Shown: positions 31,754 through 43,835, counted from the first letter of the stretch. The stretch: 64,000 nt of DNA from Odontocerum albicorne (GCA_949825065.1 OX463839.1:30451540-30515539); one strand, 5' to 3'. Made by a program: numbers and translations. Notes: generated by a model from the letters alone, not told the origin.

Positions 31754-32269
31754 AAACAATTTTAAGAGTAAGCAGAGGGAGCTCCATTTTTATTAAGTTC
31801 TGGAATAAGTATTATACTTTCGTTATATGACGGCTTTGATTTCACGCACATGTGTTTTATTTTGCAGCAAACCATTCTTCCATACATTGCAAACATATAT
31901 TCTTCATTGTGCTCTGTTTTTGAATACCCGCGTTATTTAACACAGGTGTTTATTACATTTGTTTTTTGTTGCATCACCACATTTTTTGTTACACTTCATT
32001 CCATATCACGTGAAATGTTATTCAATTTATGATCTTTTAGTATATGGAGACCTTTTCAGGCAAAACATCTCGTTTAGGCTTTGGGCATAAAATACTAACT
32101 TCACAATAAATATTTATATAAATTTAAGTATATTTATATTGATCACGGGATATTTATGCATAATTATATAGCTGGTAGAAAGCTTATAAAATAAATCAAC
32201 ATTTAAACAAACATTACTAAATATTTCACTTTCCTACAGTGTATCGGTTTGGGGGGAGGGGGGGAGGAT

Positions 32270-32700
32270 GTACCTTAACACAGATTTACATACTGCAAGC
32301 TTCCCAAAAATTTATTATAAAAATAATTAATAAACTTCCTGCCCGGTATTCCACAGCGGAGCTTTGCAGGGAGTATCGTGTCCTAAACGTAGCCAACTTA
32401 CACTTCAAGTCCATTATCTGGCACTATCATCAAGAAAAAAAGAAAATGCAGACTCTGCAGAGACCCATGACAACTGATCAAATGTTCACCATCACTAGAG
32501 ATAGAACATGTTTTGCCCAAAGGCAATATGCCTATTTGGCTCCCGTTACATATACAATGGGGTGCCAAATTCAATAAAGGTAAAATGGGGCAGCAAATTT
32601 AGGCCGTCGATCGGAGGGTGGTTGTTATTGCGACACGAGTTTGAATACTTGGGCTTGCAGGAGGAATTACTTGTAGCAAAGGTTTGTGTGAACTCTTGAG
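32270..32700 (+). pseudogene. Non-LTR RT relic, Jockey/CR1-like C-terminus
   Basis: The plus frame reads QKFIIKIINKLPARYSTAEL, CREYRVLNVANLHFKSIIW, then after a frameshift near 32500 the overlapping frame gives NGVPNSIK. This is the qkkiiRii.....s..lf.e..iLnl..l....i..... block and the ApklYN.lP.siK end of Jockey- or CR1-like ORF2. It is interrupted by frame changes; only the last 130 residues or so are represented. Confidence 0.65.
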
Positions 32701-33640
32701 TGTGGTGTGTTTTTGATGATTATGTGGGGCACATTGTGGGATGAGCTTTTTGGTCTCTCTGGAGTGATGATTTGTGAGGGGTTGGATTTGCGTGATATAT
32801 TCATATGAAATTAAGTGTCACTGTTTATCGAGTTGAAAGTATGCCACGAGGTATTGCATTATCAAAAATCGGAAAGAAATACCAATTTATTTTTCCATGT
32901 TACTTGTCCTCAGTAACATACAGGTAAAAGCCTAGTTTACTGGGGACACGACAAATGAAAGGAACAAACCCAGATTTAAAATTGTATGTACACATTAAAT
33001 ATTTGTTGTTTTTTACAAATTATGTATTTATAATATTTCTTGTCATATATAAATAAATAAATAAAAAAATACTGACAATTTTAAAATATACACAGTTTTT
33101 CTTAATGTATACATATACCAACCCAATTTACGGAAAATCGTGACGCTTTCGGCTTCTAATATTTATAGGCGTTTTGTTAAAAAATGGAATCCTTTATAAT
33201 TAATATGTTTTTTGTCTGTCAGCTTTGTGGGATATCAATGTAATTCACTGCTAATGGTTACTTAATATCAAAGTTGGCTTATTATTTAAGTAATTAAATT
33301 GCCTTTCCTTAATGATTGAAAATTTCAAGCAACAAATTCAAAACCTAACCATAAATAACCTACTAGATTGAATAAAAGATTTATTGGGAGAAATAGCTTA
33401 AAAGCAATATATCCATGAGATGTATTTGTATGACAGTGTTAAATAAACAATAAAAACTAAAAACAATGAATACTTAAAGATTCTTATTACATGTGAATAT
33501 ATTTGTGTGTATCTTCACGACACCGCACAATGGTTCGAAAATATCTTGTTAGATAAAAAAAATATCTTTTTAGATAAAATGTGAGAAAAAAAAACTTCAA
33601 CGAATAGATTTTTACATTAAATCTTTTTGAAGGAATATTC
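32701..33640. other. No recognised gene
   Basis: AT-rich, no motif found. Confidence 0.35.
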
Positions 33641-33689
33641 ACCGCTTAATATCATTTCCAACATTTGTAGAAACACAAAAAATCCAATA

Positions 33690-33910
33690 TATACCAGGAA
33701 GCGTTCCACCCTTCCAGAGATGGATTCCCTTAGGTGAAGGTTTCGATAACAGAAAGGTGCTTCTCCCCCTGTAATTTAGCGCCCTGCATCGCGTGCATAT
33801 TTCATGCGGTGCCGGCCCTTTATTATTCTCGCGAGGCGCGTGCGACACCGTTGCGCTGGCCGGAGAGGAAAAACGCTCACGCTTAGAAGGTGAACCTGCG
33901 GGGCTTGTGC
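33690..33910. other. GC-rich island, origin unknown
   Basis: About 200 bases with high GC and several CpG words (GCGAGGCGCGTGCGACACCG) stand out from AT-rich surroundings. A 69-codon minus frame (33639-33848) is open but has no motif. A 14-base match to the end of 18S rRNA (AGGTGAACCTGCGG, 33888-33901) is likely chance. Could be a conserved noncoding element, a promoter CpG patch or an exon. Confidence 0.3.
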
Positions 33911-34717
33911 GTTGAATCGTGGTGTGTTTTTGTATCAGATTATTTATTTAGATACATTTTGTACACCGCCCTCTTCCGAAGAGACGAAGATGGAAAGTTA
34001 AAGATAATTCACATACGTTGGAGAATTATGTTGGCAAACTCCGACATTCTTGTGTCATCATGTTCATACACAGACACTCCCTCGCGGTCAAGATTTTCAT
34101 TAGAAAAGTAATTACCATGAATGTGTTTAGTACCTGAGGATGAATGTCGTAAAAGGAGAAAATATACACCAATTTGTAATAATACAAGGCATGACGAGAG
34201 CCTCAGTAATATGTAACGTGGCTGATGGAAATCGAACCATACACCAAATTCAGAAACCCATTATAGGCACGTAGAAAAATATGTTAAGATACTTACACTT
34301 TAGGAAGTTTGGTGTTAATATTATACAATAATAATGTAACATTACAATATTTTTGTTAATTTATTATTCACAATACATTTACAAATTAAATAATTTTAAA
34401 GGAAAAGCTAGCCAAATATTACAAGTACATAACTATGCACAAACTCACTATTTATTTTGTAAATATATTATAGAGAACCACTTCACTAGGCGACGCGTGT
34501 AACGAAGTGGTCTCATTCCTACCTAAATATTCACACTCTTTTGACTTCTTTACTTTCAGGATTATTTTAAATAGATTTTTTTCGACAAAGCAGAAACTTT
34601 TATTTATTTATTGACACTTATTTATATTACTTGTGTTTATTGACACTTAATTGACTTATTGCTAGTTGGCAAAATTAAATTAAAAAAGTGTTCGACCATG
34701 TAGGTCTAACATATAAA
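33911..34717. other. No recognised gene; one hairpin
   Basis: AT-rich. At 34472-34511, GAGAACCACTTC and GAAGTGGTCTC form an 11-bp hairpin with one bulge. Nothing else recognised. Confidence 0.4.
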
Positions 34718-34719
34718 TA

Positions 34720-36054
34720 CTACCTTGATCAAAAACTTTTAGGACCGGCCACCGTGTGGCGCTGTCAGTCACCCGATTGGAATTCTTTTTTTTGCTAGGT
34801 TACCACATCTGTCATTGACACTTCCCTCCAAATTTCAGCGTCCATAGCTTGACATTTGTAAAAGTTACGCTGTACTGAGTACATCTATGTACCTTTGTGC
34901 GTGTTTTCGATTTTTTACAAGTTTAAAAATGGCATCAACTGTGCATCAACGAGTTTGCATTACATTTTGTGTGTAAAACGGATTTAACGGTCCGCAGACC
35001 TTGGAAATGTTGGAGAAGTGTTTCGGCAACGATACTCTTTCGAGATCAAACGTTTTTCGGTGGCACGAACGCTTCAGAAGTGGTCGTGAGTCGGTCGAGG
35101 ATGACGAATGCAGTGGCAGGCCGTCGACGTCGAAAACCGATGGAAATATCGATAAAATCAAAGAAATGTTGGTCGAAAACCGTAAATTGACCATCAGAAA
35201 GCTGGCAGAAGACTTGAAAATCGCTTATGGATCCGCTCAAGACATTTTGGTTAGTGATTTGGGGCTCAGACGTGTCGCTGCAAAACTGGTGCCGAAAGAC
35301 CTCAATTTCATGCAAAAAAAGGACTGCGTTGAAATCGCGAAAGACATTATTTCCAAGGTTGAATCCGACCCAACATTTATCAAACGGATCATCACTGGAG
35401 ACGAGACGTGGATTTATGAGTATGACACGCAATCCAGACATCAAGCGAGTGAATGGCGTGCACCGAATGAGCCGAGACCGAAAAAATCACGTCGTTTTCA
35501 GTCAAAAAAGAAGGCGATGCTCACGGTTTTCATGAATTACAACGGTGTTGTGCATCGTGAATTCTTGCCAGAAAAACAGACAGTCAACAAAGAGTATTAT
35601 TTCGGCGTTATGAGACATTTGCGTGAAGCGATTCGCCAAAAAAGACCGGATTTGTGGGCAAACAACTCGTGGATTTTGCACCACGATAACGCACCGTCGC
35701 ACAATGCGATCCTTATCCGTGAGTTTTTGACCAAAAACAACACGAATACTATCCAGCAGCCTTCGAATTCACCTGATCTGGCTCCCTGCGACTTTTTCCT
35801 GTTCAACCGACTTAAAAAACCGCTTCGCGGAACGCGTTACAGCACCCGAAAGGATGTCATGAAAAAATCGAAGACGGATCTGATGGACATACCAAAAATT
35901 GAGTACCAGCGGTGTTTCGAGGATTGTATCAAGCGCTGGCGTAAGTGCGTTGCAGTCGATGGGGAGTATTTGAAGGGGACCATATCGATTTGGATGAATA
36001 AACTTGTATTTTCGATTTTATGAATAAAGTCCTAAAACTTTTTGATCAAGGTAG
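34720..36054 (+). mobile_element. Mariner element (second family), 1335 bp
   Basis: The left end CTACCTTGATCAAAAACTTT and the right end in reverse CTACCTTGATCAAAAAGTTT match for at least 25 bases with one difference. TA flanks both ends (34718-34719, 36055-36056). It carries one nearly complete transposase frame. A 3' stub of the same family is at 62964-63179. Confidence 0.92.
34929..36023 (+). pseudogene. Mariner transposase with one nonsense and one frameshift
   Basis: The natural start is ATG 34929 (MASTVHQRVCITFCV), followed after 15 codons by TAA at 34974-34976, probably from a Lys codon. The frame then stays open for 347 codons. It shows the helix-turn-helix part (FRWHERFRSGRESVEDDECS, GRPSTS linker), KLVPKDL, IITGDETWIYEYD (first Asp), WILHHDNAPSH (second Asp) and NSPDLAPCDFFLF (third Asp) with 34 residues between the last two, so DD34D. 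Near 35970 one base is lost compared with the 62964 copy, turning the usual GEYFEGDHIDFDK end into GEYLKGTISIWMNK. All three Asp residues are kept. It looks like a vertumnana-type protein, but subfamily is uncertain. Confidence 0.88.
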
Positions 36055-36056
36055 TA

Positions 36057-37576
36057 TAACAACTGTAGGTCTATAGAACAAAATGTTTTGGATAAGAATG
36101 ATAAATCGGTTATGATGTACATTATATAACTGACTTGAAATTCAGAGTTTTTCAATTGCTTTTTGAAACATGTCCATGACAGAGCAAGCGTAATATTATT
36201 GTAGTTAGTAACTGCACGAAAAAGCGATGAACTGGGCAAATGTGAAAAAAATCAGAATGGACAGTTAGTTGTTAATCCGAAAACCCCTCACGAATAAGCA
36301 TTTTATTGACAAGCCAGGGAAGCTCTTAAGGTATGGTGGATTCGCATACTCTTAGCGTCGCTTTTAGTAACTACAATTGCTTCGAGAGCTTTTGTTGAAT
36401 TTGTACAACGTTGCTTTTACACATCACAATAACTATTGTAACAAAAGGTCTGAAAACATAACATTGCTAATTTTTTTTATCATGAAAACTTTCTCTATAA
36501 TCTCAAAATTAATATTTAAATTATACTTACAAGTGGGCTAATATTTTTATCGACTTAAGGTGATAACATTATATTACACTGTTTATAATTATTTGTTTTG
36601 TATGGAAAAGGCAAATCATTCTGTGGTATAACGCCAAAGTTAATGCACAATTTCATGTTGGTATCACTTTTTTTACTTTGTATTTACAAGATATTTAAGT
36701 TAAATAAATTGTATATCTAATCCTTACCATTTATGATACGTCTCAATCTAAAACACTTTTCGCTTAATACTCGTATTAAAGAGATTTTCTTACATTTGTG
36801 TACCTTTTGCAGTGGTTTCTTTGTGGCTTCAACAATTTCGAATTTATTTTTATTTTTTTCTAAAATCATAAATCCCTGAATTGTGAGTATTAAGATGGCA
36901 TGTGGGGCACAAGTGGCACCGAGGGGGCACACTTGATGTTTAAATCAACCTGAAATGGGACTGTTTTGAGCAGGGGGATATAAATATTTCCCGTGTTGAT
37001 CTCTTGTCTAGATTTAAATGTGATGTGGGGGTTCTAAATTGCAATGCCGGGCTTCGAAAATATCAGACTACGGCTTAGTCCGAGTTCCTGTTCATGTTTA
37101 AGGAAACATGAACATATTTTTTGTTGTTTTCACTGAGGAAAACAATGTCAAAATTACTTGTATTTTTTAATAGTCTTGTTAAATAGACATTGTGTTTCTT
37201 TCTCTTAAAGACATTGTTCTTTCGAGGATTGTTTTTTCAGCTTGATTATAATAAACAAAACCCCCCTTTTCCCATAACACCAATGTTTTATAATGGAATG
37301 ATTAACTACATTTTCATGCGAGTAACATATGGTTCCAATATCTTTGCTTACGTTGGATTTTTGTCTTATTTATTTAAATATAAGGACGTCTGAAAAATAT
37401 TTTTTTATATGGCAATTCATCCAAATTTGTGTGTTCCAAGTCAGTGAGCAATGATGAGTTGATTACGTTCATTGAGTATACAATGGATTACCCAGTCTTT
37501 ATTCAGAAGAACCAAAAATCATCTAATAAAATCTCTAGTTTTATCCATAGCACTGTACGTTGTGGAAACATGAACG
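36057..37576. other. No recognised gene; one hairpin
   Basis: AT-rich. At 37088-37113, TGTTCATGTTT-AAGG-AAACATGAACA is a perfect 11-bp hairpin. The 14-base run TTGAATTTGTACAACGTTGC at 36394 also occurs at 30217 inside a family C copy, so a small family C scrap may lie here. Confidence 0.4.
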
Positions 37577-37990
37577 ATGAGAAAGAAGGAAATAAAAATG
37601 ATAAATAACTTCGAGATGTGGTGTTGGAGGTGGATGCTCCATATCCCATGGGCTGCAAGAGGTGCCAACGAATTTATCACCCAACAATTAAAGTTTACCA
37701 AAAGACTTTTGAAAACACGCAGGAAAATACCGTCATATTTTGAAAATACTTTGGCCATGTTGCCAGAAGGAATAACGCAAGTCTGGAGAATCTGGTGGTC
37801 ACGGGACGTGTTCTATAAAATTGACAGACCAAATAAAGGAGTTAACAGGATCCTTTTTAATCGCTGCATTCAACCTAGCTCAGGACCGGGAAGAATGGAG
37901 ACAGTTGGTGCACTTAATTCGAGATATTGGAGAGGACCACCAAGCTCAGCTTTGAGTATGCGATGAAGAAGACAAGAAATCCAATCACAG
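37577..37990 (+). pseudogene. LINE family E relic, RT C-terminal region
   Basis: The frame reads NNFEMWCWRWMLHIPWAARG (the usual FEMWcwRrMLgIpWt block), IPSYFENTLAMLPEG (degraded yfGHvaR), then by frameshift AAFNLAQDREEWRQLVHLIR and GEDHQAQL followed by a stop at about 37957. The DREEWRqLV end is typical. Related pieces are at 13490 and at the window end, both minus. Confidence 0.65.
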
Positions 37991-38150
37991 TAAACTCTCG
38001 CTATAACCATTTGAAACATTTTAAACAACACCACGCTCATCAAATAATTTTATATCTTTATTTCATTGGAAATTATAAATATTCTTGATACTGCAAGTGG
38101 AGTAACACATGTGTATAATAAACCTTCCCATATTGGTTGGCATTGGGTTA
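37991..38150. other. No recognised feature
   Basis: AT-rich, nothing seen. Confidence 0.3.
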
Positions 38151-38215
38151 TTCGTCAAAAGTAAATCTTCTTTCAAGTCGTCAAAAGTAAATCTTCTTTC
38201 AATTCGAATCATTTT
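38150..38215 (+). repeat. Two-copy tandem duplication, ~29-bp unit
   Basis: CGTCAAAAGTAAATCTTCTT TCAA occurs twice in a row, separated by GT. No differences between the copies. Confidence 0.8.
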
Positions 38216-38484
38216 GCGGGCATTCTAAGAATGTATGTATTATAATATGATTCAACGTTTCCTGGCTAAGATCACGATTAATTGAGTGCACGATGATATT
38301 TGGGATTTGGAGTCAGTCGGCACCTTTCCGTTTCCAATTTCCAGCAATTGATGTGAGAATATCTCAGCTGATCGATCGTTTTGCAGCTGGACACGCATAT
38401 TTGTAGTTAATTTCAACGTCTTTACGTGTCGTCACAAAGTAGAGTATTTCAGGCAACATATAAAATTGCGAAACATAAAAGTAA

Positions 38485-38600
38485 CTTATTAAATGTTAAG
38501 GGAAGACAGAGAGATAATTGTAACTAATTAAATGTTAAGGGAAGACAGAGGCATAATTGTAACTAATTAATTTTTTTAGGGAAGACAAATACATTATTGG
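38485..38600 (+). repeat. Three-copy tandem repeat, ~44-bp unit
   Basis: TAAGGGAAGACAGAGAGATA, TAAGGGAAGACAGAGGCATA and TTAGGGAAGACAAATACATT are each followed by ATTGTAACTA or ATTGGAACTA. The first two units are nearly identical and the third is diverged. Confidence 0.82.
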
Positions 38601-40868
38601 AACTACGAGTAATTAAAAAAAATCTCCATTTCTACATACAATTTGATAGATTTTGAAATATAAACATAGAGATAAAATTAAATTCTATATAAAAAATATA
38701 CTTTTGATATTCCTACTGACCTCTTTCAGCCACTATCAGCCTGTCCTCCAGATATATTTGCTCAAAAAGACAAAAGGCTCTACGGATATGGAATTATAAA
38801 CAGCAGAATTAAATATTGTTTCATCATTCTTTCGTATAACTCGTGACTCCCATGATAGCCTCGTTGATAATCTAAATAAAGTGATTTGTTTTTATTTCTA
38901 CCTGAAAAGCGAATGAACTTTTTGGACAACCCAATACTTCAGCAGAAATATTTAAGATTTAGTGTTTAGTATTAAGGGCGAACTATGAATATCGGAAGGA
39001 CCTAAGAGTAAAATAAATTGATTTACTAACAATTGATTTATCTTCTGCATCATCGCAGTTGTTCTTCTCTTTGGCTTGGTGGATTCCCTCAGTACATTTC
39101 TTTGCGTCTCTGGAAGAAAGGGATCAAATTAATCACATATTCGGTTTGATGTTTCTGAATGAGTCCTATGACAGTTGACAAATTTGCCCCAATACAACCT
39201 TGTAACGACGTTCAGTAATTTTAATTATTTTATCGACTTTAATATAAGGCTCGATTCTAATAAATAGCAAGTTATTTAGGTAAATACATTACAAAAAACT
39301 AACAATAATGACAAATTAATACATCTTGTTACAAATTAGCAAAAATTTGGCAGTTCGTTTAAATTAAATATGACGTTTGTCAAAAATATACATACCAACA
39401 TCACGCCGTATCCCTGAAGCACATGTCGCGTCACTCCAAGAGATCAATTTACGATATGATTTGAATTCAAATGAAAGATCAATTGCACTGAAAAAGAAGA
39501 AAGAAAGTTATAAATAAAAAGTATTCATTTCAGTTACGTCCGTTCGCTTGAATCTTTTATCGATTTTTAGTTGCATCTGGGCAGCGTAAAAATTTGTTTT
39601 AATTTTCAGTTTTTTTTGCCATATTTCCAGGGGTACTTCTAATGTACCACCAAATAATTTATTTATTTAATTAACAACATAACAGTGTCTTTATATACAA
39701 ATGAACATGTGACAGGTTGTACAAGTACTTAAAATTATTGACAAATAATACAACTTTATCTTAAACTAACATGAAGATACAAAAAGCAGTGGTAATAATA
39801 AATTACAATAATTGTTTTAAAATTATTTAATAATTATATGTATATTTAAGTTCAATATATGTTATGTATGTATACTACAATATTACCAAACTTCACCAAG
39901 CAGACTTACGTAATTGTCCAAGACTTATTTTATAGAGGTAAAGAACTCAGATTTGTTTTTGGTGGAATGACGCAAACATAGAACAAATATTGGATTTTTT
40001 GAGAATTTTGTGGGAATTTTATGGATAGATATTGAGATATAGGAAACACATGGCCTCATTAGTAGAACCTGATGCAAGTTGCTTTGCAGAATTATTATGT
40101 TACGTTATTTATATTAATAAAGGGGAGCACAAAGTTAGTAGCTATTTCTAAATATTGTTGTGATATTCTGGCGAATACTATATATACTTATATTAAAAAT
40201 ATCTAAATTGTTGCAAAACTCGTTTCCAAGTCTGCATACGAATTATAGAGGAGTTTATTTTATAATTAGTATAGCAATTTTCAGTCTGACAAAAAAGTTA
40301 AGTTTACTTTTTAAATATGAATCAATACTAATTAATTAAAATTACCTTCATCACTGCCCTCAAACATTTCAAAATCCGCACTTTTGGACATTATCAAAAA
40401 TGAATTGGACTTAGGTCACTTTCAAAATAATGTTTTTAATTTCGAAATAACTGCTAAAACTTGTGTCAAAATTTATCGTATACTCTGAATAAACTTAAAA
40501 ATGCCGAAATACATCCAACTATTGTAAAATTATTTTGTAACCTAAATATAATCTCAACAACTTACCACAATCACTGAAGTCAATTTTATCACAACTTTCT
40601 TTTATATGCAGCACATATCGGCACACAAAGGACGCTCTCGAAATACAAAATGGCCGACATAAACTTCGTATACTTTTAATTCAGCTGATTGGGGTTCGTG
40701 TCTCGACTTTTCAATAAACGTACGTGAAAATTAAAAATGTATTATTTATGAAATTTATTATTTATTATTAAACATTAAATTAGTAAATATTTTATTTATA
40801 TAGACTTAATAATTTTATATTTAATATTAATTCCGAAACGTCGAAAATGCAATGTGACAAAATAGTAG
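38601..40868. other. No recognised gene
   Basis: About 2.2 kb of AT-rich sequence in front of the EH1 exon. It could be intron or upstream region of that gene. I identified no exon, transposon or shared repeat in it. Confidence 0.35.
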
Positions 40869-41429
40869 AATGACAATAAAAATAGTAGAATAAGTTTTAG
40901 TGTCGCCTCGCTTTTGGCCGACACTCGACCGAGATGTAAATCATCTCCTCTTAGAGATGAAGATCTAGAAGTCAGTAATCGGATATCTCCAGAAATCTTC
41001 CATAATCATCAAATAAACCCTCAATCACCTTTGAGGCAATCTCCTCAAGCTAGGCCAGAACTTCCAGGACAGAAGAGGGAATCTCTTAGTCCGATGGTCA
41101 CACAAAATACAAGTCCCCCTTTAAACTTAAACTCAAATACAGCAACACCTTTAATGACGTGTTCAGAAGACGAATATGAAGATTCAGTTAACCAAGAGGA
41201 TTCAATAGTTGATGTAGAAGACTTAAACATAGACGGATCGGTGAATGGAGAAGATGCAAGGACTAGCGACGATGAAAGAGATACGAGTATGTTATACAGA
41301 ATACAAAGACAGTTATTACAAGACACAGAAGGACCTGGGTCTCAAGGACCGATTAGATCGACTCTCTTTAGCGCATTAGCGGCAGCTGCAGCGGCGTACC
41401 AGCGTTGGGTTAGGAGCGAATGCTTATAG
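40869..41429 (+). CDS. Candidate exon of an Msx/Drop-type homeobox gene (EH1 motif)
   Basis: The frame opens after TAG 40866-40868 and ends at TAG 41427. It has no in-frame ATG before its conserved part, so it should be an exon reached by splicing. It begins SRISFSVASLLADTRPRCKS: FSVASLL is an engrailed-homology-1 motif, which recruits Groucho-type co-repressors, and FSV.sLlAD.Rp is the form found in Msx/Drop proteins. Then come a Ser/Pro-rich stretch, an acidic stretch (CSEDEYEDSVNQEDSIVDVE) and FSALAAAAAAYQRW. No homeodomain is present, so it would be on another exon, perhaps beyond the window. A TTG at 40914 is not a credible start. A possible acceptor is TTTTAG ending at 40900; the donor is unclear (perhaps TGG/GTTAGG near 41410). 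Gene identity is inference. Confidence 0.5.
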   Translation, partial: NDNKNSRISFSVASLLADTRPRCKSSPLRDEDLEVSNRISPEIFHNHQINPQSPLRQSPQARPELPGQKRESLSPMVTQNTSPPLNLNSNTATPLMTCSEDEYEDSVNQEDSIVDVEDLNIDGSVNGEDARTSDDERDTSMLYRIQRQLLQDTEGPGSQGPIRSTLFSALAAAAAAYQRWVRSECL

Positions 41430-42370
41430 TGCTAAGAAAGGGATTAAAATAAATATTTTCTCGGACTGAATTGATATAAGGTACGCTTTTGATTTCCCAG
41501 TGTGGCACTTTTTTATGGAAGAATTATCTATTAATGTCATTCGAATAAATCAAAGGAGTTAAGTAAAAAATAAAACTATAAAGTCAGAAATATGTATAGC
41601 CCGAGGTGAAACTAAAATTGGAGATGTATGTCATAAGAGATATACGTTAACGGAGCATAACGAGGTTAATTTTATATGAGTAATAAACTCGTAGGTGTAT
41701 GACAATTGAAATTAATTGTATCTGAATTTGGACAAAACGACTTTCAGCCTACAAAGCAAACAATCGGACCTTCAATGATATTACTCATATTTATTAATTT
41801 ATTGGCTTAATTTCAGTATTTGGTCGATGTTTTTTAGGACAAAATTGTTACAAGTAAATTTTTCGTAAAGTATAATTTTAAAAAATAAATAAAATATTCT
41901 TTATAGTGAAAAATCTTCACATCTCTTTTTTCAAATAATTAGTATGGTACCTTCAACTGATATTACAGGAGAAAATCCAAGGCAGAAGTAGTGCGGGATG
42001 GTGGTACATTGAATGGACTTAACAGGAGTGGTTTAATTATGGTACCGTATCTTTCTTCAGATCTGCAGCTTCAAATGTCAAGATGCCAATGATGATCACC
42101 AACTTCCGAAGAAAAAAGGGAATTTAAAGAAGAATAAGTACGGTGTCCTTTGATATATCCATAGTGATGATGTGGAGATGTTGAAAAGTGTGGCTGAAAT
42201 GATAACACTGTTATTTATCCAGTAATCGAACATTCGTGTTAAGAACCATTGGTTTAGGCAAGTAATACACAGTTCGCCATTGTACGTGTTGAAAATACTA
42301 TCGCATGGCTAGTGCGTGCGAGTATTGTTATCAGGCGAATTTTTTTAACTGCTTATTTTTTTTACTTTGG
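41430..42370. other. No recognised gene
   Basis: AT-rich region right of the candidate exon, possibly intron. Nothing recognised. Confidence 0.3.
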
Positions 42371-42374
42371 TATG

Positions 42375-42452
42375 ATTTAATCGAACCCAAAACCCCTGGG
42401 CGCTGGTCTTCTACCCAGGGGTTGGGCTCTAGGCCACGAAGGTCATTGTCAC
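42375..42452 (-). mobile_element. SINE-A-like tRNA head (minus strand)
   Basis: AATCGAACCCAAAACCCCTG, then CTGGTCTTCTACCCAGGGG and TCTAGGCCACGAAGG, are the reverse of a tRNA-like head (GGCCTAGA...GGGTTCGATT). The anticodon-arm part can pair, but no body is recognisable. Confidence 0.5.
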
Positions 42453-43640
42453 ACCTCTTCATTAAGCTCTTGACCGAACTATGTTTATCACTTTGCAAAA
42501 TTAGGTTTTACCACTTGCAAAATTCGGAATCGGACAGATTTGTTTTGACATTATTAACTAGAATATAGGTTCGATGCTGTCACATTTTGATATTTAGCCA
42601 AGAAGGATTTTCTTTTATTTAGTCTACGCTTTAAAGTATTAATTTCACCTCATTTTAATTTATTATTTATTTGAAAAGAAAATAATACGTACATATATTT
42701 CTGTTTTCTCCATTTTAAAAGTCAAGATGATCTCTGTCTTCTCTGCAAATAATGTAGAAAATGTATTAAAATTTATTCAGTATTTCTCATATGTGTAAGC
42801 TTGTATTTTGTAAGCTATTATTTGAGGGGTTAGCTACCCTATAATATCTTGAGGCTCTTCAGTAAAGAATGATAGCCAATACGTGGTTGTATAACATTGT
42901 TTACGAATGCCCTAAGTAACCCTTCCCAATATTTTTGAACACTAGTCGGTGTTTGCATATATATTTTTTTCGTAATTATATTTGAAAGTTAAGTAAATAA
43001 ATTTGGAATAAAAAAAGGCTTCCGATAAGGAAATTTTACGTACCATTAATGATAAAATGTAGTTTTCAGGTACATCAGTCAAAAAAGTAAAATATAGACT
43101 AATAATTTATTTGTTTATCAAAATTGTTCATGAAATAGACAAACAAGTATTTATTTTGATTTTGATTTGATTACGACTGTTTTTAATTCCAATTGATTTT
43201 AATCATCATCACTACGCTATATTGGGATAAGCAGAGAGAAAAGATCTCATCTTTATTTGATCCTAGCACATATATTTCGTTTCTGTCACGTTAACACCTT
43301 GTCAGGCATACTCGGGCATATTTCAGTAAATTTGCAAGTAATCACATTCTACGAAACGCTCTCATTTCTATCACATTTATTTAATAACGGTCGTAACCTT
43401 TACAAAAATCTGAATTTAACAATAATTGTACAAAAAAAAACAAATATAAATGAAAATGGCAATGAAACAAACTTACTTTCATCACATTTCTTTTGCCACG
43501 TGGTAAAATACATTAATTTTTAAATTTGTCTTGTAATCCTATCCTTATGTTGAAAGAATCTGTTTTTCATGTTTCAAAGTTTCGGTTTTCTTCCCGGTAA
43601 ATGCTTAAATGTTCTAGTACAAATTGTATGCTGTACGCGG
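42453..43640. other. No recognised gene
   Basis: AT-rich. The 88-codon frame 43257-43523 has no motif. Confidence 0.35.
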
Positions 43641-43654
43641 AGCACATTTTGAGA

Positions 43655-43835
43655 AAGGTTATTCTGAGAGCTCTCCGCGCCGGGTAAATGTGACTCTTAA
43701 TTGGCCGGCGCGGCTTGTACGGCGCCGTGCTGCCGATGCACAAATGCCGATACAATAGCCTTGATCTGGTAAAACTTGCCCCCGCAGTCTTCGCAATGTG
43801 CCGTCCCTCATACGTCTTCATCGCGATCATTGGAC
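43655..43835. other. GC-rich island, possible exon or conserved element
   Basis: About 170 bases of high GC with CpG words (GGCCGGCGCGGCTTGTACGG) are set in AT-rich DNA, 2.2 kb right of the EH1 exon. Several frames are open; one minus frame reads HCEDCGGKFYQIKAIVSAFV HRQHG, which faintly resembles a zinc finger but has wrong spacing. No convincing product. It may be a regulatory CpG patch or exon of the same locus. Confidence 0.3.

Noticed and set aside
33888..33901. 18S rRNA 3' end
   Set aside because: Only 14 matching bases, with no rRNA sequence on either side.
35046..35444. 132-codon minus-strand open frame in the mariner
   Set aside because: Shadow of the transposase on the plus strand; no motif of its own.
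40914..40916. TTG start for the EH1 frame
   Set aside because: TTG starts are not expected in an animal gene, and the conserved motif SRISFSVASLLAD extends upstream of it.
43700..43830. C2H2 zinc finger in the GC-rich island (CEDCGGKF...HRQHG)
   Set aside because: Spacing between the second Cys and first His, and between the two His, does not fit C2H2 fingers.
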